From: Pseudomonadota bacterium
Lineage (GTDB): Bacteria > Myxococcota_A > Polyangia > GCA-2747355
NCBI GenBank assembly: GCA_016702545.1
Contig: JADJDT010000012.1
Location: 1-49,077, forward strand
Length of the DNA stretch: 49,077 bases
Direction of reading: 5' to 3'
The notes beneath the pieces were generated by a model, which ran no database searches, was not told the origin of the DNA, and saw only the letters and a list, made by a program, of their open reading frames with translations. The position numbers and the translations under genes were made by a program. This document shows, one piece after another, positions 10,391 through 19,144 of this stretch (its first letter is position 1; each line of letters starts with the position of its first letter).

Positions 10391-10407
10391 GCGAGGGAGG
10401 CGAGGCG

Positions 10408-12023
10408 ATGCAAGCCGATCGTAAAGGCAAGCTCCTGGCGTATCTGCTGGTCACGGTCGCGACCGCGCTCGCGACGGCGCTCGCGACCGCCCTGCTGCTG
10501 AACGTCTTCCAGCGCAAACAGGAGGCCAGACACCCCTTCGTCAAGCTGGTCGAGCTGGGCGAGGACGACGTGAGTGCGCGGAAGTGGGGCATCAACTGGC
10601 CGCGCCAGTACGACGGCTACCGGCGCACAGCTGAGCCCACCGCCACGAAGTTCGGGGGCGGGCTCGTGGGGCCGGAGGGCTCGTTGCCGCCGCAGAAGGC
10701 CGGGCGCGATCCGTGGCTCACTCGCCTCTTCGCCGGCTATCTCTTCGCGATCGACTACCGCGACCGCCGCGGCCACGCGTTCATGCTTCGCGACCAGGAG
10801 CTGACCAAGCGGAACGTCCCCGCTGCGGGCAAGCAGTCGGGCAACTGTCTGCACTGCCACGCCTCGATCATGCCGCTCTACCGCCGCCTCGGCCGCCAGG
10901 CGCTGCCGCAGGGCAACGCCGCCGCGCAGCTCCAACGCGGTCTCGATGAGGTCGCCCGGCTCGGCTATTGGGAGGCGCACAAGCTGCTCGGGGAGACGAC
11001 AAAGGGCGCCCACCCTGTCGGATGCGTCGATTGCCACGACCCGAAGACGATGGAGCTACGGGTGACGCGACCGGCCTTCATTACCGGCATCCAGCAGCTC
11101 GCCGCGGGCGAGGGGGCGGTGCCGCACCTGCCCAGTATCGAGCGCTGGCGCCGCGGCGACCGCGCGAATCCCTATGACCCCAATCGCGATGGGACCCGCC
11201 AGGAGCTGCGCTCCTTTGTCTGCGGTCAGTGCCACGTCGAGTACTACTGCGGCAAGGGGACGACAGTGTTCTTCCCTTGGGGCCAGGGGCTGCGGGTCGA
11301 GGAGATCGCGCGCCAATACGACAACACCAGCGTCCACGGCCAGCCCTTCAAAGACTGGGTTCATGCCGAGACCGGGGTCGCCGTGCTCAAGGCCCAGCAC
11401 CCCGAGTTCGAGGTCTGGAGCCAGGGCATCCACGCGCGCAGCGGCGTGTCCTGCGCCGATTGCCACATGCCCTACAAGCGCGAGGGGGCGCTGAAGGTCT
11501 CCGAACACTGGGTCCGCAGCCCGCTGCTTCAACTCAACCGCTCGTGCGGAGGCTGCCACCCCAACGGAGAGGAGGAGCTGCGGGCCCGGGTGGAGACGGT
11601 CCAGGACCGGCACTACGCGCTGCTGAGCCGCGCGGGGCAGGCCGCGACCGCGATGCTCGACGAGATCAGTGCCCTCCGCAAAGCGCACGCGCAGCGCGAG
11701 CGGCCGCAGGTGGCGGCAGCGATCGGCGAGGCGCTGGCCGGCGATACGGCCTTCCGCGCTTCCAGCGCTGAGCAGCAGGCCAGCCGACTGACCCAGGATC
11801 GAGGAGCGCTTGCTCCTGCGCTGGCAGGAGGCGCTGGTCAGGAATCGCCGCTCGCGGCACTGGCCGCGCGCAGCGCGCGGCGCAGTGGCGGCTGGACTAC
11901 GTTGCCGCCGAGAACTCGATGGGCTTTCACGCGCCGCAGGAGCTGGCGCGCATCCTTGGCGAGGCGATCGACTTGGCGCGCCAGGCCCAGCTCGCGGCGC
12001 TCGCCCTGCGCACGGCTCGCTAG
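10408..12023 (+). CDS. nrfA: NrfA, pentahaem cytochrome c nitrite reductase, C-terminus frameshifted
   Basis: NrfA reduces nitrite to ammonium with six electrons in the periplasm. A strong AGGGAGG site precedes ATG 10408. After an N-terminal hydrophobic segment (about residues 9-33) come the family start KWGINWPRQYDGYRRT and five haem sites: CLHCH (147-151), CVDCH (206-210), CGQCH (272-276, in the diagnostic CGQCHVEYYC), CADCH (349-353) and CGGCH (380-384). The catalytic haem 1 is CXXCH, not the CXXCK of the E. coli enzyme; this variant is known in some other NrfA proteins. The frame shifts near 11,800 and again near 11,880. The true end (QWRLDYVAAENSMGFHAPQE) lies in a third frame and stops at 12023. 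All haem sites lie before the shifts. Confidence 0.88.
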
Positions 12024-12058
12024 CCTCCGACGCGCTGCCCGACGCGCTGCCCGGAGGC
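12023..12058 (+). terminator. possible hairpin after nrfA
   Basis: GCCTCCG (12023-12029) can pair with CGGAGGC (12052-12058), starting at the last base of the nrfA stop codon. The loop is a perfect 12-bp tandem repeat (GACGCGCTGCCC twice). There is no T-run, so termination is uncertain. Confidence 0.3.
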
Positions 12059-12211
12059 GCCAAGTGCGCCCGCAAGAGCCACCCCGAACGCGCCCCCCGC
12101 GTCCTCCACCCCACCCCGCGCCTTCATGCTTCCTCACGCACCCCCGCCCGGCTCGGAGCGCTCCACCGCGCGCTGGCGCCGGCACCGACCGCACCACGAC
12201 CCCAAGGCGAC

Positions 12212-13718
12212 GTGGCGGCGACCCTGGCCCACGCCAACCGCCGTCCCGGCGGCCCGCCGGTCGGAGCCACCGGCCTGGGCACCTGGAACGGCGCCGACCA
12301 CCTCGACCTCGACGCGGCGGTGAGGCTTACGCCTTCGGGGGTTGCGATCGAGCGGATCGAGGCGAAGAGCGCGCTGGAGGTGGGGGTAGCCGATCTGGCG
12401 CTCGATGCGGGCTTCTTGCTCGGGGTGTCGGAGAGCGTTCGGGGGACGGTGCGCTTAGCGTTGATCCGCGGCGAGGAAGTGCTGGCCGAGGCGGTGCATC
12501 CGGTGGAGGTGCTGCCGCGCCAGGAGTGGGGTGGTGCGAGCATGCAGGAGGCGCAGGGGTCCAACTTCGTGCTGGACGGGCCGCCCGGGACGGGCAAGTC
12601 CCAGACCATCGCCAACATCATCGCCCACAACATCGCGCTCGGGCGCAAGGTGCTGTTCGTCGCGGGAAGATGGCGGCGCTCAGTGTGGTGCACCGGCGCC
12701 TCGAGGAGCAGGGGCTCGGGGCGTTCTGTCTCGAGCTTCACTCGAACAAGACCAACAAGGCCGACGTACTCGCCCAGCTCGGCCGCGCCTGGGATACGCG
12801 CGAGAGCTTCTTGCCCGACGAGTGGCGGCGTGAGGCGACGCGGCTCAAGCGCTTGCGCGATGAGCTGAACGCCGTGGTGCGTTGCCTGCACCAGCGACAC
12901 GCCAACGGTTGGACCTTGCACGAGGCGATTGGGCGGACGGTGCGTGACGCGACGGAGAGCACGCCGGTGCTAACCTGGCCGGGCGAGCGGATGGACGATC
13001 GCGAGTCGATGGACCACCTGCGCGACGTGGTGCACCGCCTCGGGCTGATCGCGAAGCAGGTCCAGGCTCGATCACGCCGCGCTGGCCCTGGTACAGGCGC
13101 AGGCGTGGTCCAATGCATGGCAGAGCGAAATCGTGCAGGCGGCGTCGGCGGTCGTCGCAGCCGGCGAGCGCATAGCGTGCGCATGGCGCGGCTTCGCGGG
13201 AGCCCTTGGCGTGCAACCCGGCAGAGCGGATCACGCGGGGCTCGAGGCGCTCGCTGGGCTCGCGGACCTGTTGCCGCAGGGTCACGGACAGCAAGTGGCG
13301 TGCGCCTTGGCGCTGGATGCAACGTCCATGATCCAGGCCGCGCGCGCGGGGTTGAAGCAGGTCACGGCCTACCGGGAGGGCGCGGCAGCTTTCGACGCCA
13401 TATGCGCCAGATGCGGTTCGGGCGTTGGGACTCGACGAGCTGCGACGGCGCTGGGCGGCGAAAGCGCGGGCCTGGCCCCTTGGCTGGTTTGCGCGACGAG
13501 CGGTGGTCAAAGGGCTGACGGCGCAATTCGGGCTGGATGAGAGGCCCGACCTGGATGCCGACTTGCCGTTGCTCGAGCGGCTGCAGGGGTGCCAGCGCGA
13601 GATTGACGGCTTGGCGCCGCAGCTCAGCAGGCTACCCGGGTGGTCCGCATTGAACTCGGACCCGGCGTTGTTGAACAACGTCCTCGACCTGGCCGAGCGG
13701 CTGCGGTCAGATGCGTAG
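12212..13718 (+). pseudogene. DUF4011-type superfamily 1 helicase remnant, truncated by IS91
   Basis: Positions 12,212-12,540 encode the N-terminal beta domain of large DUF4011/DUF3320 helicases (GVAIERIEAKSALEVGVADL, AVHPVEVLPRQEW). The next residues, GSNFVLDGPPGTGKSQTI, are the Walker A motif, normally several hundred residues further on, so an internal deletion is likely. After a shift near 12,668 it continues as MAALSVVHRRLEEQGLGAF, CLELHSNKTNKADVLAQLGR and AWD. Two more shifts, near 13,075 and 13,420, precede the final LNNVLDLAERLRSDA. There IS91 copy 2 begins. The rest (Walker B, helicase C-terminus, DUF3320) is absent from the window. Full-length relatives of about 1,500-2,000 residues are common in defence islands; no partner gene is left here. 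Confidence 0.7.
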
Positions 13719-13883
13719 AACTCCAAAGCCGATCTGCGCGGCTGGGGGCAGTATGGCGGGGCGGTGCGAGGGGGCAAGGCCGGGTAAAGGCGCGCTCGGC
13801 AAGGCGGAGGGCGGCCGAGGGGCGGGTCGAGGGCGCAAGGAGGCCAGGGCGGTCGGCGAAGAGGCCGCGCCTGGGGGACGATG

Positions 13884-15616
13884 TCAGCGGTCGGGGAGAC
13901 AGAGCCAGAGGACGTCGGGCGGGGCGCGGGCGGATGGGGCGAGGGGGTCGGCGGGGTCGGGGTCGATGGTCTGAGGCTCGAAGTCGCACTCGGTCTGCTG
14001 GGGCAAGCGGGCGGGCTCGGGCGGCGGTGGGGCGGCACGACCGAGGTGGTCGAGGATGCGGCTGAGCGCTACGGCCTCGGCGATCAGCGCGATGAGTTGC
14101 AGCGGGTGCCCGCAGCGGGGGCACGAGGCGACGTCGACTTTGAAGACCCTGCGCAGCAGGGCGGCCCAGCGCCAGCGGCGGGCGGTGGCCTGGGGCGTGG
14201 GCGGCGGCGCGAGGGCGTGCGGGTCGGCGCCGTCGGCGACCGGGGCGTTTGTCGGCGCCGCAGCGACGGGGGCGGCTGCGGGCGCGGTAGCGGGCGGCGC
14301 GGCGGGCAGCAGCGCGGCGAGCTTGGCGCGGTGCCGGGCATGCGGCGCGAGCAGACCGTGGTAACGGAGGGTGTGCTGAAAAGGCGGGGGGATGAGTAAC
14401 GCCAGCCGACGCATCAGCGCCAGCGGGTCGAGTTCGAGGTGGGTCGAACCATCGTACCAGGGGCGCTTGAGTTGGTAGCGGATACGGCCGGAGGGCAGGC
14501 GCTTGAGCCGCGTATGGGCCAAGGGCGGGCGCAAGGCGTAGCGGATGAGATGCTCCAGTCCCGCACGATCCTCAGCGGTGAGGGCGACGTTGGCGTGGAC
14601 GCCAAAACCGTCGACGGAAGCGCAGCGCGGGCGAGCCGGCGGCGGCCAGGCTTCGGTTTGCAGCAAGCGGCGCGCGGGGGCCAGCGCCTCGGCGACCGCG
14701 TTATCGAGCGGCGTGGGCTCGCGCTCGGCGGCGGCCTCATCCTGTTCGAGGCGACGTGCGAAGAGCCGGCAGACACGACGGTGCACGCCCAAGGCCACCT
14801 GGGCCACCTCGGCGTCGGTCGGCGGCGGCAGCACCATCGGACGCAGCGCCTCGCCATCGACGACGAACACGGCGTCCGGGGCGATGACGTGGGCGTGGAC
14901 GTTGAGGTTGATCGCGGAGCCGAAGCGTTGCAGCGCACACAGGGCGGCCGTCTGCACGCCGTCGAGGCCGAGAACGCGAGCGCGGCGGCGCTGATAGGCC
15001 GCCAGCGTGCGTAGAAGTCATCTCACAAATGAGCGAGCCGGCCGAGGGCTAGGAGCGGCGAGCACCGGAGCGGAACGTACGGGCTGGTACGTGAGCACCG
15101 GAGCGGAGCCGCGACAACGCCATCGGGTGGCGCAGCCATTTGTGAGATGACTTCTAGGCTGCGCCCGAGCACCGCCGTCAGCTTCGGCTCTTGCGCCATC
15201 GCCCGGCGCAGCGCGTGGGGATAGGTGAACACCCACTGACGATACGGTAGCGCGGGCAGCAGGGTGTCGACCAGCGTCGCAGCCAGCTCGCCCATGCGCC
15301 GCCCTTGACAGCTGGGGCAAATGCCGCGCGATTTGCACGAAAAGGGCACGAACAGGTCGTGGCCGCATGCAGCGCAGTGCAGCCTGGCGCACCCGTAGGC
15401 CAGGATGCCGCATTGCAGGTAGCGCCGAAAGGTCTGTTCGACGTAGCGCGGGTAGCCTTCGCCGTGCGCGCTACGCGCGCGTCCCTGCTCGAGGAAGGTT
15501 TCCAGCTGCTCGCGCACGAGTTGGTAGAGCACTGTCCGCTCGGGTCGCCGCTGCACGTAGGTGCGTGGGGCGCAGGCGGGCGCGGCGGAGCAGCGACACG
15601 GCGCGGCGTCGGCCAT
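13884..15616 (-). pseudogene. IS91-family transposase interrupted by a MITE
   Basis: From ATG 15616 the first about 155 codons are intact: YVEQTFRRYLQCGILAYG, the zinc cluster CAACGHDLFVPFSCKSRG followed by CPSCQGRRM, and LPALPYRQWVFTYPHALRRA. The 145-bp MITE then breaks the frame at 15,012-15,156. Beyond it the frame runs unbroken to 13,884, with LNVHAHVI (HUH metal-binding motif), LEHLIRYALRPPLAHTRLKR (likely catalytic Tyr), LRYHGLLAPHARHR and CPRCGHPLQLIALI (C-terminal zinc knuckle). Without the MITE this would be an intact protein of about 530 residues, the usual size for IS801/IS1294-type transposases. The MITE therefore appears to be the only disabling lesion. Confidence 0.88.
15012..15156. 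mobile_element. 145-bp MITE with perfect 18-bp inverted repeats (in IS91 copy 2)
   Basis: GAAGTCATCTCACAAATG (15,014-15,031) and its exact inverse complement (15,137-15,154) are flanked by TA on each side, a TA target duplication. The empty site in IS91 copy 1 reads GTGCG-GA-GGCTGCG where this copy reads GTGCG-TA-(element)-TA-GGCTGCG, which confirms insertion at a dinucleotide. The interior holds a direct repeat GAGCACCGGAGCGGA and the small palindrome CGTACGGGCTGGTACG, and has no coding capacity. TA duplication points to an IS630/Tc1-mariner-type transposase acting in trans. Confidence 0.88.
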
Positions 15617-15769
15617 GCACTGCGCCAGCGCACCATCTGTACCAGCGATGCCGCGGCTGTGATTTCAAGGCGTTGGCGCGCCCAGCGGCCTCAGCGGTCC
15701 GGATCTCGGTCCGGATTCCGCCCGCCACCACCCCCTGCCGGCGTGGCGCGGTCCGTCGGTGGTCCCCGA

Positions 15770-16140
15770 AGGCCTTTGGCGTGCGGCCGACAATGAGCAC
15801 TTCGGCGCCCGAGACCGGAACGGACCTCTAGGGCATGGTGCTTGCAATGGCAGCCGGCCACGAGCGGGTGGCCACGCACCGCCGCGCCGCCCTCTCTGCC
15901 AACGTGAGTGAGACAGTCGACCCCTGTGGAATTACCCATGCAGCGCTCCATCGGCAGCAAGCCCCACGGAGCGCGGATCGTGACAACACCGGCCACAGCG
16001 GTCAACGCGCCCCTGACGCGCCCCTGACGCTCGCCCCTGACGCTCGCCCCTGGGCCGCTGACCCCGCCGCCGACGGTCGGACGAGGCACTGGGCGAGACG
16101 CGGCTGGACACCCACCCGACAGGAGCGGTAGGGCTGCGGT
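15770..16140. other. spacer copied with IS91; natural upstream region of the SNF2 gene
   Basis: There is no gene. The sequence matches 22,254-22,644 in front of the complete SNF2 gene. It includes a short tandem array with a CGCCCCTGACGCT-like unit repeated about four times (about 16,010-16,053) and an AGGAGCGG ribosome binding site just before ATG 16141. Any SNF2 promoter in it would now drive the chimeric gene. Confidence 0.6.
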
Positions 16141-17046
16141 ATGAGCCACCGTCACGCGCGACCTCTATCCATTGCGGCCCTCGCCGATCCGCACCACGAC
16201 GACGACCTCGATCACCCCGATGCGGCGATCGAGGACAGTGAGGCCTTTCGTGCGCTCTGCGATCTGGCGCGGAAGCGCACGGGGGCGATTCCCGAGGCTT
16301 GGCTCGCCAGGCACGTCCTGGGCCTCACGCCGGGCGCGGACTGGCCGCTGCAGCGCGCGGCGCTGGAGGCGCTGCTCCAGCGGCTGCAGTTCGCCAGACG
16401 CGATGGCCTGCTGGTGCGGCGGGGCCCGGCGCGAAGGGAGCTCTTCGAGGCCGCCGCGATCGCCCCGGCCGAGCTGGAGCAGCTCCGCGCCGCCTTTCGC
16501 GCGCGGGCGCCGCAGGCGCGCGTGATCGTGCTCAGCGGCTCGTTGCCCCCGGGCTGCCCCGCGGCCATCTACGGCGAGCTGCTGGCCGAGGCTGGCGCGG
16601 CCGCGACGATCGTCGACGCCCACGGACCGGCGCTGCTCGCGGCGCTCGCGCAGCGGCCGACCTTCGTCAAGCCGAACCGCCAGGAGCTGGCGCGCACCCT
16701 CGGGCGTGAGCTTGCCAGCGACGAGGCCCTGCGGCGCGCGATGCAGGAGCTCAACCGTCGCGGCGCGCGCTGGGTCGTCGTCAGCGACGGTCCGCGGGCG
16801 CTCTGGGTCAGCGGCAGGAGCGGCTTTTATCGCTGCGACCCACCGCCCGTCCCCGTGGTCAATCCGATCGGAGGCGGCGACGCGCTGGCCGGGGGTATCG
16901 CTTGCGGCCTGCAGCGCGGGCGACGCTCGCTCGAGGCCGTGCGCCTGGGCCTCGCGGTGGCGCTGGCCAGCGTCGGCACAGCGCTCCCGGCGGAGCTCGA
17001 TCCGGCGCGCGTCGAAGCCCTGGAGGCGGCCCTGTGTCTGGCGTGA
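16141..17046 (+). CDS. in-frame chimera: SNF2 N-terminus fused to truncated PfkB sugar kinase
   Basis: The 301-residue frame is open throughout. Residues 1-102 are nearly identical to the start of the SNF2 ATPase at 22,645. From residue 103 (EAAAIAPAELEQL) it is the C-terminal two thirds of a PfkB-family kinase of the 1-phosphofructokinase/tagatose-6-phosphate type: VIVLSGSLPPGCP, TFVKPNRQELARTLGRE, WVVVSDG, then NPIGGGDALAGGIA, the second PfkB signature with the catalytic Asp. The kinase's own N-terminal third, which helps form the substrate site and lid, is missing, so sugar kinase activity is unlikely. The fusion point is exactly where the 2.7-kb repeat ends. It could be expressed from the copied SNF2 upstream region, but no function is expected. 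Confidence 0.85.
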   Translation: MSHRHARPLSIAALADPHHDDDLDHPDAAIEDSEAFRALCDLARKRTGAIPEAWLARHVLGLTPGADWPLQRAALEALLQRLQFARRDGLLVRRGPARRELFEAAAIAPAELEQLRAAFRARAPQARVIVLSGSLPPGCPAAIYGELLAEAGAAATIVDAHGPALLAALAQRPTFVKPNRQELARTLGRELASDEALRRAMQELNRRGARWVVVSDGPRALWVSGRSGFYRCDPPPVPVVNPIGGGDALAGGIACGLQRGRRSLEAVRLGLAVALASVGTALPAELDPARVEALEAALCLA

Positions 17047-17135
17047 GCGCCGGCGGCCTCGCGCCCCTGCCCGCAGCGCTGCGCGCTCCGCGGGCAGGCT
17101 GTCCGCCGTGGGCGGTGCGGAGGCAGGACCGCACA

Positions 17136-17178
17136 TTGACTCGTATACGATTCATTTCCGTCTAATTATGTGCATAAT
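17136..17178 (+). promoter_or_regulatory. hipBA promoter with overlapping palindromic operator
   Basis: This is an AT-rich island in GC-rich DNA. TTGACT (17,136-17,141) can serve as a -35 box and TCTAAT (17,161-17,166) as a weak -10 with a 19-bp gap. ATTATGTGCATAAT (17,165-17,178) is a perfect palindrome overlapping the -10 and lying 9 bp before the antitoxin ATG, as expected for autoregulation by a HipB-type repressor. Confidence 0.5.
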
Positions 17179-17187
17179 GCATCTTCT

Positions 17188-17660
17188 ATGAGTCAATCTA
17201 TCGACAGTTCCAGCGCTCCGGTCGAGGCCCTGTTGCGGGCGCTGGGGCAGCGCCTCAAGGCGGAAAAGCGGCGTTGGGAGCAGGGCGGACGCCGGTTGAC
17301 GGACGCCGAGCTGGCGCGCGCCGCGGGCGTCGCGCGAGCGACGATCACGCGCCTCTGGCAGGGCCAGCCAGTGGGCACCGACACCCTCGTGCGGGTGCTG
17401 CGGGCCCTCAACCGCCTCCAGCTGCTCGCGCCGCTGCTGGCCGAGGTCGAGCCAACGCCGCTCGAACGGCTCGAGGGGTCGCGCGGCCGCGCCGCCGCCG
17501 GCGCCGCACCGAGCCGCCGGTGCCGCCCGACTTCGCGCAGACCGCGCTGCCGCTGGCCGACGCGGCGGCCCTGCGGGCGCGTTACGGCGCCGCGCCCGGG
17601 CCCACGCCCGACCCGAACCCCGCCGGCTCGGGTCGTGAGGGCGATGGGGACGCCACGTGA
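17188..17660 (+). pseudogene. hipB: HipB-like helix-turn-helix antitoxin, one frameshift
   Basis: Residues from about 25 to 95 form an HTH domain (RRLTDAELARAAGVARATIT, RLWQGQPVGTDTLVRVLRAL) of the XRE/HipB type, followed by NRLQLLAPLL. A frameshift near 17,480 (in GAGGGGTCG) moves the end into the frame reading PPVPPDFAQTALPLADAAAL and stopping at TGA 17658-17660. The stop overlaps the GTG start of hipA in the tetranucleotide GTGA, the normal arrangement of translationally coupled hipBA pairs. In this family the antitoxin binds HipA and represses the operon. Whether this copy is functional depends on whether the indel is real. Confidence 0.7.
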
Positions 17661-18939
17661 GCGCGCTCGACACCCTGCGCATCAAGCTCTGGGGCCGTAC
17701 GGTCGGGGCGCTGAGCTGGCACGCTCGCGAGGGCTACGCCGAGCTGCAATACGCCCCGAGCTGCGCGAGAGCGGCCTCGAGCCGAGCCCGCTGCTGATGT
17801 CGGTGCGGGCGCAGAGCTACGCCTTTCCCGAGCTGGCCGAGCGCCCGACCTTCACCGGCCTGCCCGGGATGGTCGCCGACTCGCTGCCCGAGCGCTTCGG
17901 CAACCGGCTGCTCGAACGCTGGTTGGCGCGACAGGGCCGGCGCCTGGCCGACCTGACGCCGATCGAGCGCCTGGCCTACCTCGGTCGGCGTGGCCTCGGC
18001 GCGCTGGAGTACGAGCCCGACGGCGACCCCGACGCGAACACCGTGATCGCGGTCGAGGTCGACGAGCTGGTGCGCATCGCCGAGCAGATCCTCGCTCAGC
18101 GCGAGCAGCCCCTGCCCTTGCCGCCGGGCGACGACGCGCTGCACAAGCTGATCCAGGTCGGCACCTCGGCGGGCGGCGCCAAGGCCAAGGCGATCGTCGC
18201 CTGGAACGAGCAGACCAACCAGGTGATGTCCGGGCAGGCCGAGTGCCCACCTGGCTTCACCCACTGGCTGATCAAGTTCGACGAGGTGGACGACGAGGAG
18301 CACGCCTCGGCGCGGCACATCGGCCGCGTCGAGTACGCCTACCACGTGATGGCCGTGCTGGCCGGCATCGAGATGACCGAGTGTCGGCTCTTCGCCGACG
18401 GCCCGCGCGCGCACTTCATGACGCGCCGCTTCGACCGCGGGCACAGGGCGAGAAGCTCCACGTGCAGACCTACTGCGCGCTGGCCCACGCCGACCGTAAC
18501 CCGCCCGGCGCGGCGCACTACGAGCCTCTTCGCCACGGCCCGTGCGCTCGGCCTGGGCCAGGACGCGCTCGACCAGCTCTTTCTGCGCATGGTCTTCAAC
18601 CTGGTGACGCGCAACCAGGACGACCACACCAAGAATCACGCCTTCCTGATGGACGGCCACGGCCGCTGGCGCCTCGCACCGGCCTACGACCTCTGCTTCA
18701 GCTACAAGCCCGGCTCACGCTGGATCGACCAGCACCAGCTCTGCTGCAACGGCAAGCGCGACGGCTTCACCCGCGACGACCTCGTGCAGGCCGCGCGCGC
18801 CGCCGACCTCAAGCGACCCCTGGCCCACTTCCTCGACCCCGTCCACGAGGCCGTCGCCAAGCTGCCCGCCATCGCCGCCGACATCGGCCTTCCACCCGCC
18901 ATCGCCCGCGGCCTCCGCGCACTATTTCGCGCGTTTTGA
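17657..18939 (+). pseudogene. hipA: HipA-type serine/threonine kinase toxin, frameshifted
   Basis: From GTG 17657 (LDTLRIKLWGRTVGALSWH) the frame shifts near 17,757 into a long frame: LPERFGNRLLERWL, LGRRGLGALEYEPD, then GTSAGGAKAKAIVAWN (ATP-binding Gly-rich loop). A compensated double shift lies at about 18,440-18,530 (GEKLHVQTYCALAHADRNPP). Catalytic residues follow in TRNQDDHTKNHAFL (the family's catalytic Asp and Mg-binding Asn) and LAPAYDLCFS (the DFG equivalent). Length, about 427 residues, matches HipA kinases, which phosphorylate a translation factor (glutamyl-tRNA synthetase in E. coli) and induce dormancy. All catalytic motifs are intact between the indels, so this may be a sequencing artefact or a very recent loss. 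Confidence 0.75.
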
Positions 18940-19027
18940 GGTCGCGCGAAGGGCTTGCAGTCCGCGTTTGGCTCGCAATCCGTGCCTGGCATGCGCACCC
19001 AGCATGCATGCGCACCCAGCGTGGCTT

Positions 19028-19053
19028 GGGCCCGGGCGCCCTTCGGGCCCGGG
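19028..19053 (+). terminator. GC-rich hairpin downstream of hipA
   Basis: CCCGGGC (19,031-19,037) pairs with GCCCGGG (19,047-19,053) around a 9-base loop, with alternative pairing of the flanking GGGCCCG/CGGGCCC. No T-run follows, so it is only a candidate terminator. A direct repeat CATGCGCACCCAGC lies just upstream (about 18,988-19,020). Confidence 0.25.
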
Positions 19054-19144
19054 TACGGCTTGCCACCGCTGACGCCGCTTGTCTGCGTGTGGGGTCGGAC
19101 CGAGTCGGCTGTCAGGGCGAAGGGCCTTCAACCGGACCGATGGG

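Larger units (their letters stand above)
13713..15769 (-). mobile_element. IS91-family element, copy 2
   Basis: The origin side (downstream of the transposase) begins GCGTAGAACTCCAAAGCCG. This resembles the oriIS sequences of IS91/ISCR elements as I remember them and includes the GAAC tetranucleotide favoured by IS91. The terminus side is set by where copy 1 stops matching, at GTCGGTGGTCCCC ending at 15,769. There are no terminal inverted repeats or target duplications, as expected for rolling-circle elements. The element interrupts the helicase remnant on its left. The sequence beyond its terminus (15,770-16,447) is foreign cargo shared with copy 3. Confidence 0.85.
13711..16447. repeat. 2.7-kb direct repeat, left copy (IS91 + spacer + SNF2 5' end)
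   Basis: This segment matches 20,198-22,952 base for base except for scattered substitutions and a few indels. Identity begins at ATGCGTAG and ends exactly after GGGAGCTCTTCG (16,447 against 22,952). In the 307-bp SNF2 part I count only three substitutions and one 1-bp indel. The unit contains the IS91 element, its MITE, about 370 bp of spacer and 102 codons of the SNF2 ATPase gene. The right copy leads into the complete SNF2 gene, so it is the parent and this one the derivative. Confidence 0.93.

Noticed and set aside
10354..13518. A single 1,054-codon frame running through nrfA into the helicase, as if a cytochrome-helicase fusion.
   Set aside because: The two halves are unrelated genes. 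The real nrfA end lies in another frame and stops at 12,023, and the helicase start is also in another frame. The long frame results from frameshifts and GC-rich DNA lacking stops.
16141..16447. The 102-residue N-terminus considered as a natural regulatory domain of a PfkB kinase.
   Set aside because: It is nearly identical to the start of the SNF2 gene at 22,645 and ends exactly at the border of the 2.7-kb repeat, so it was brought in by the duplication.
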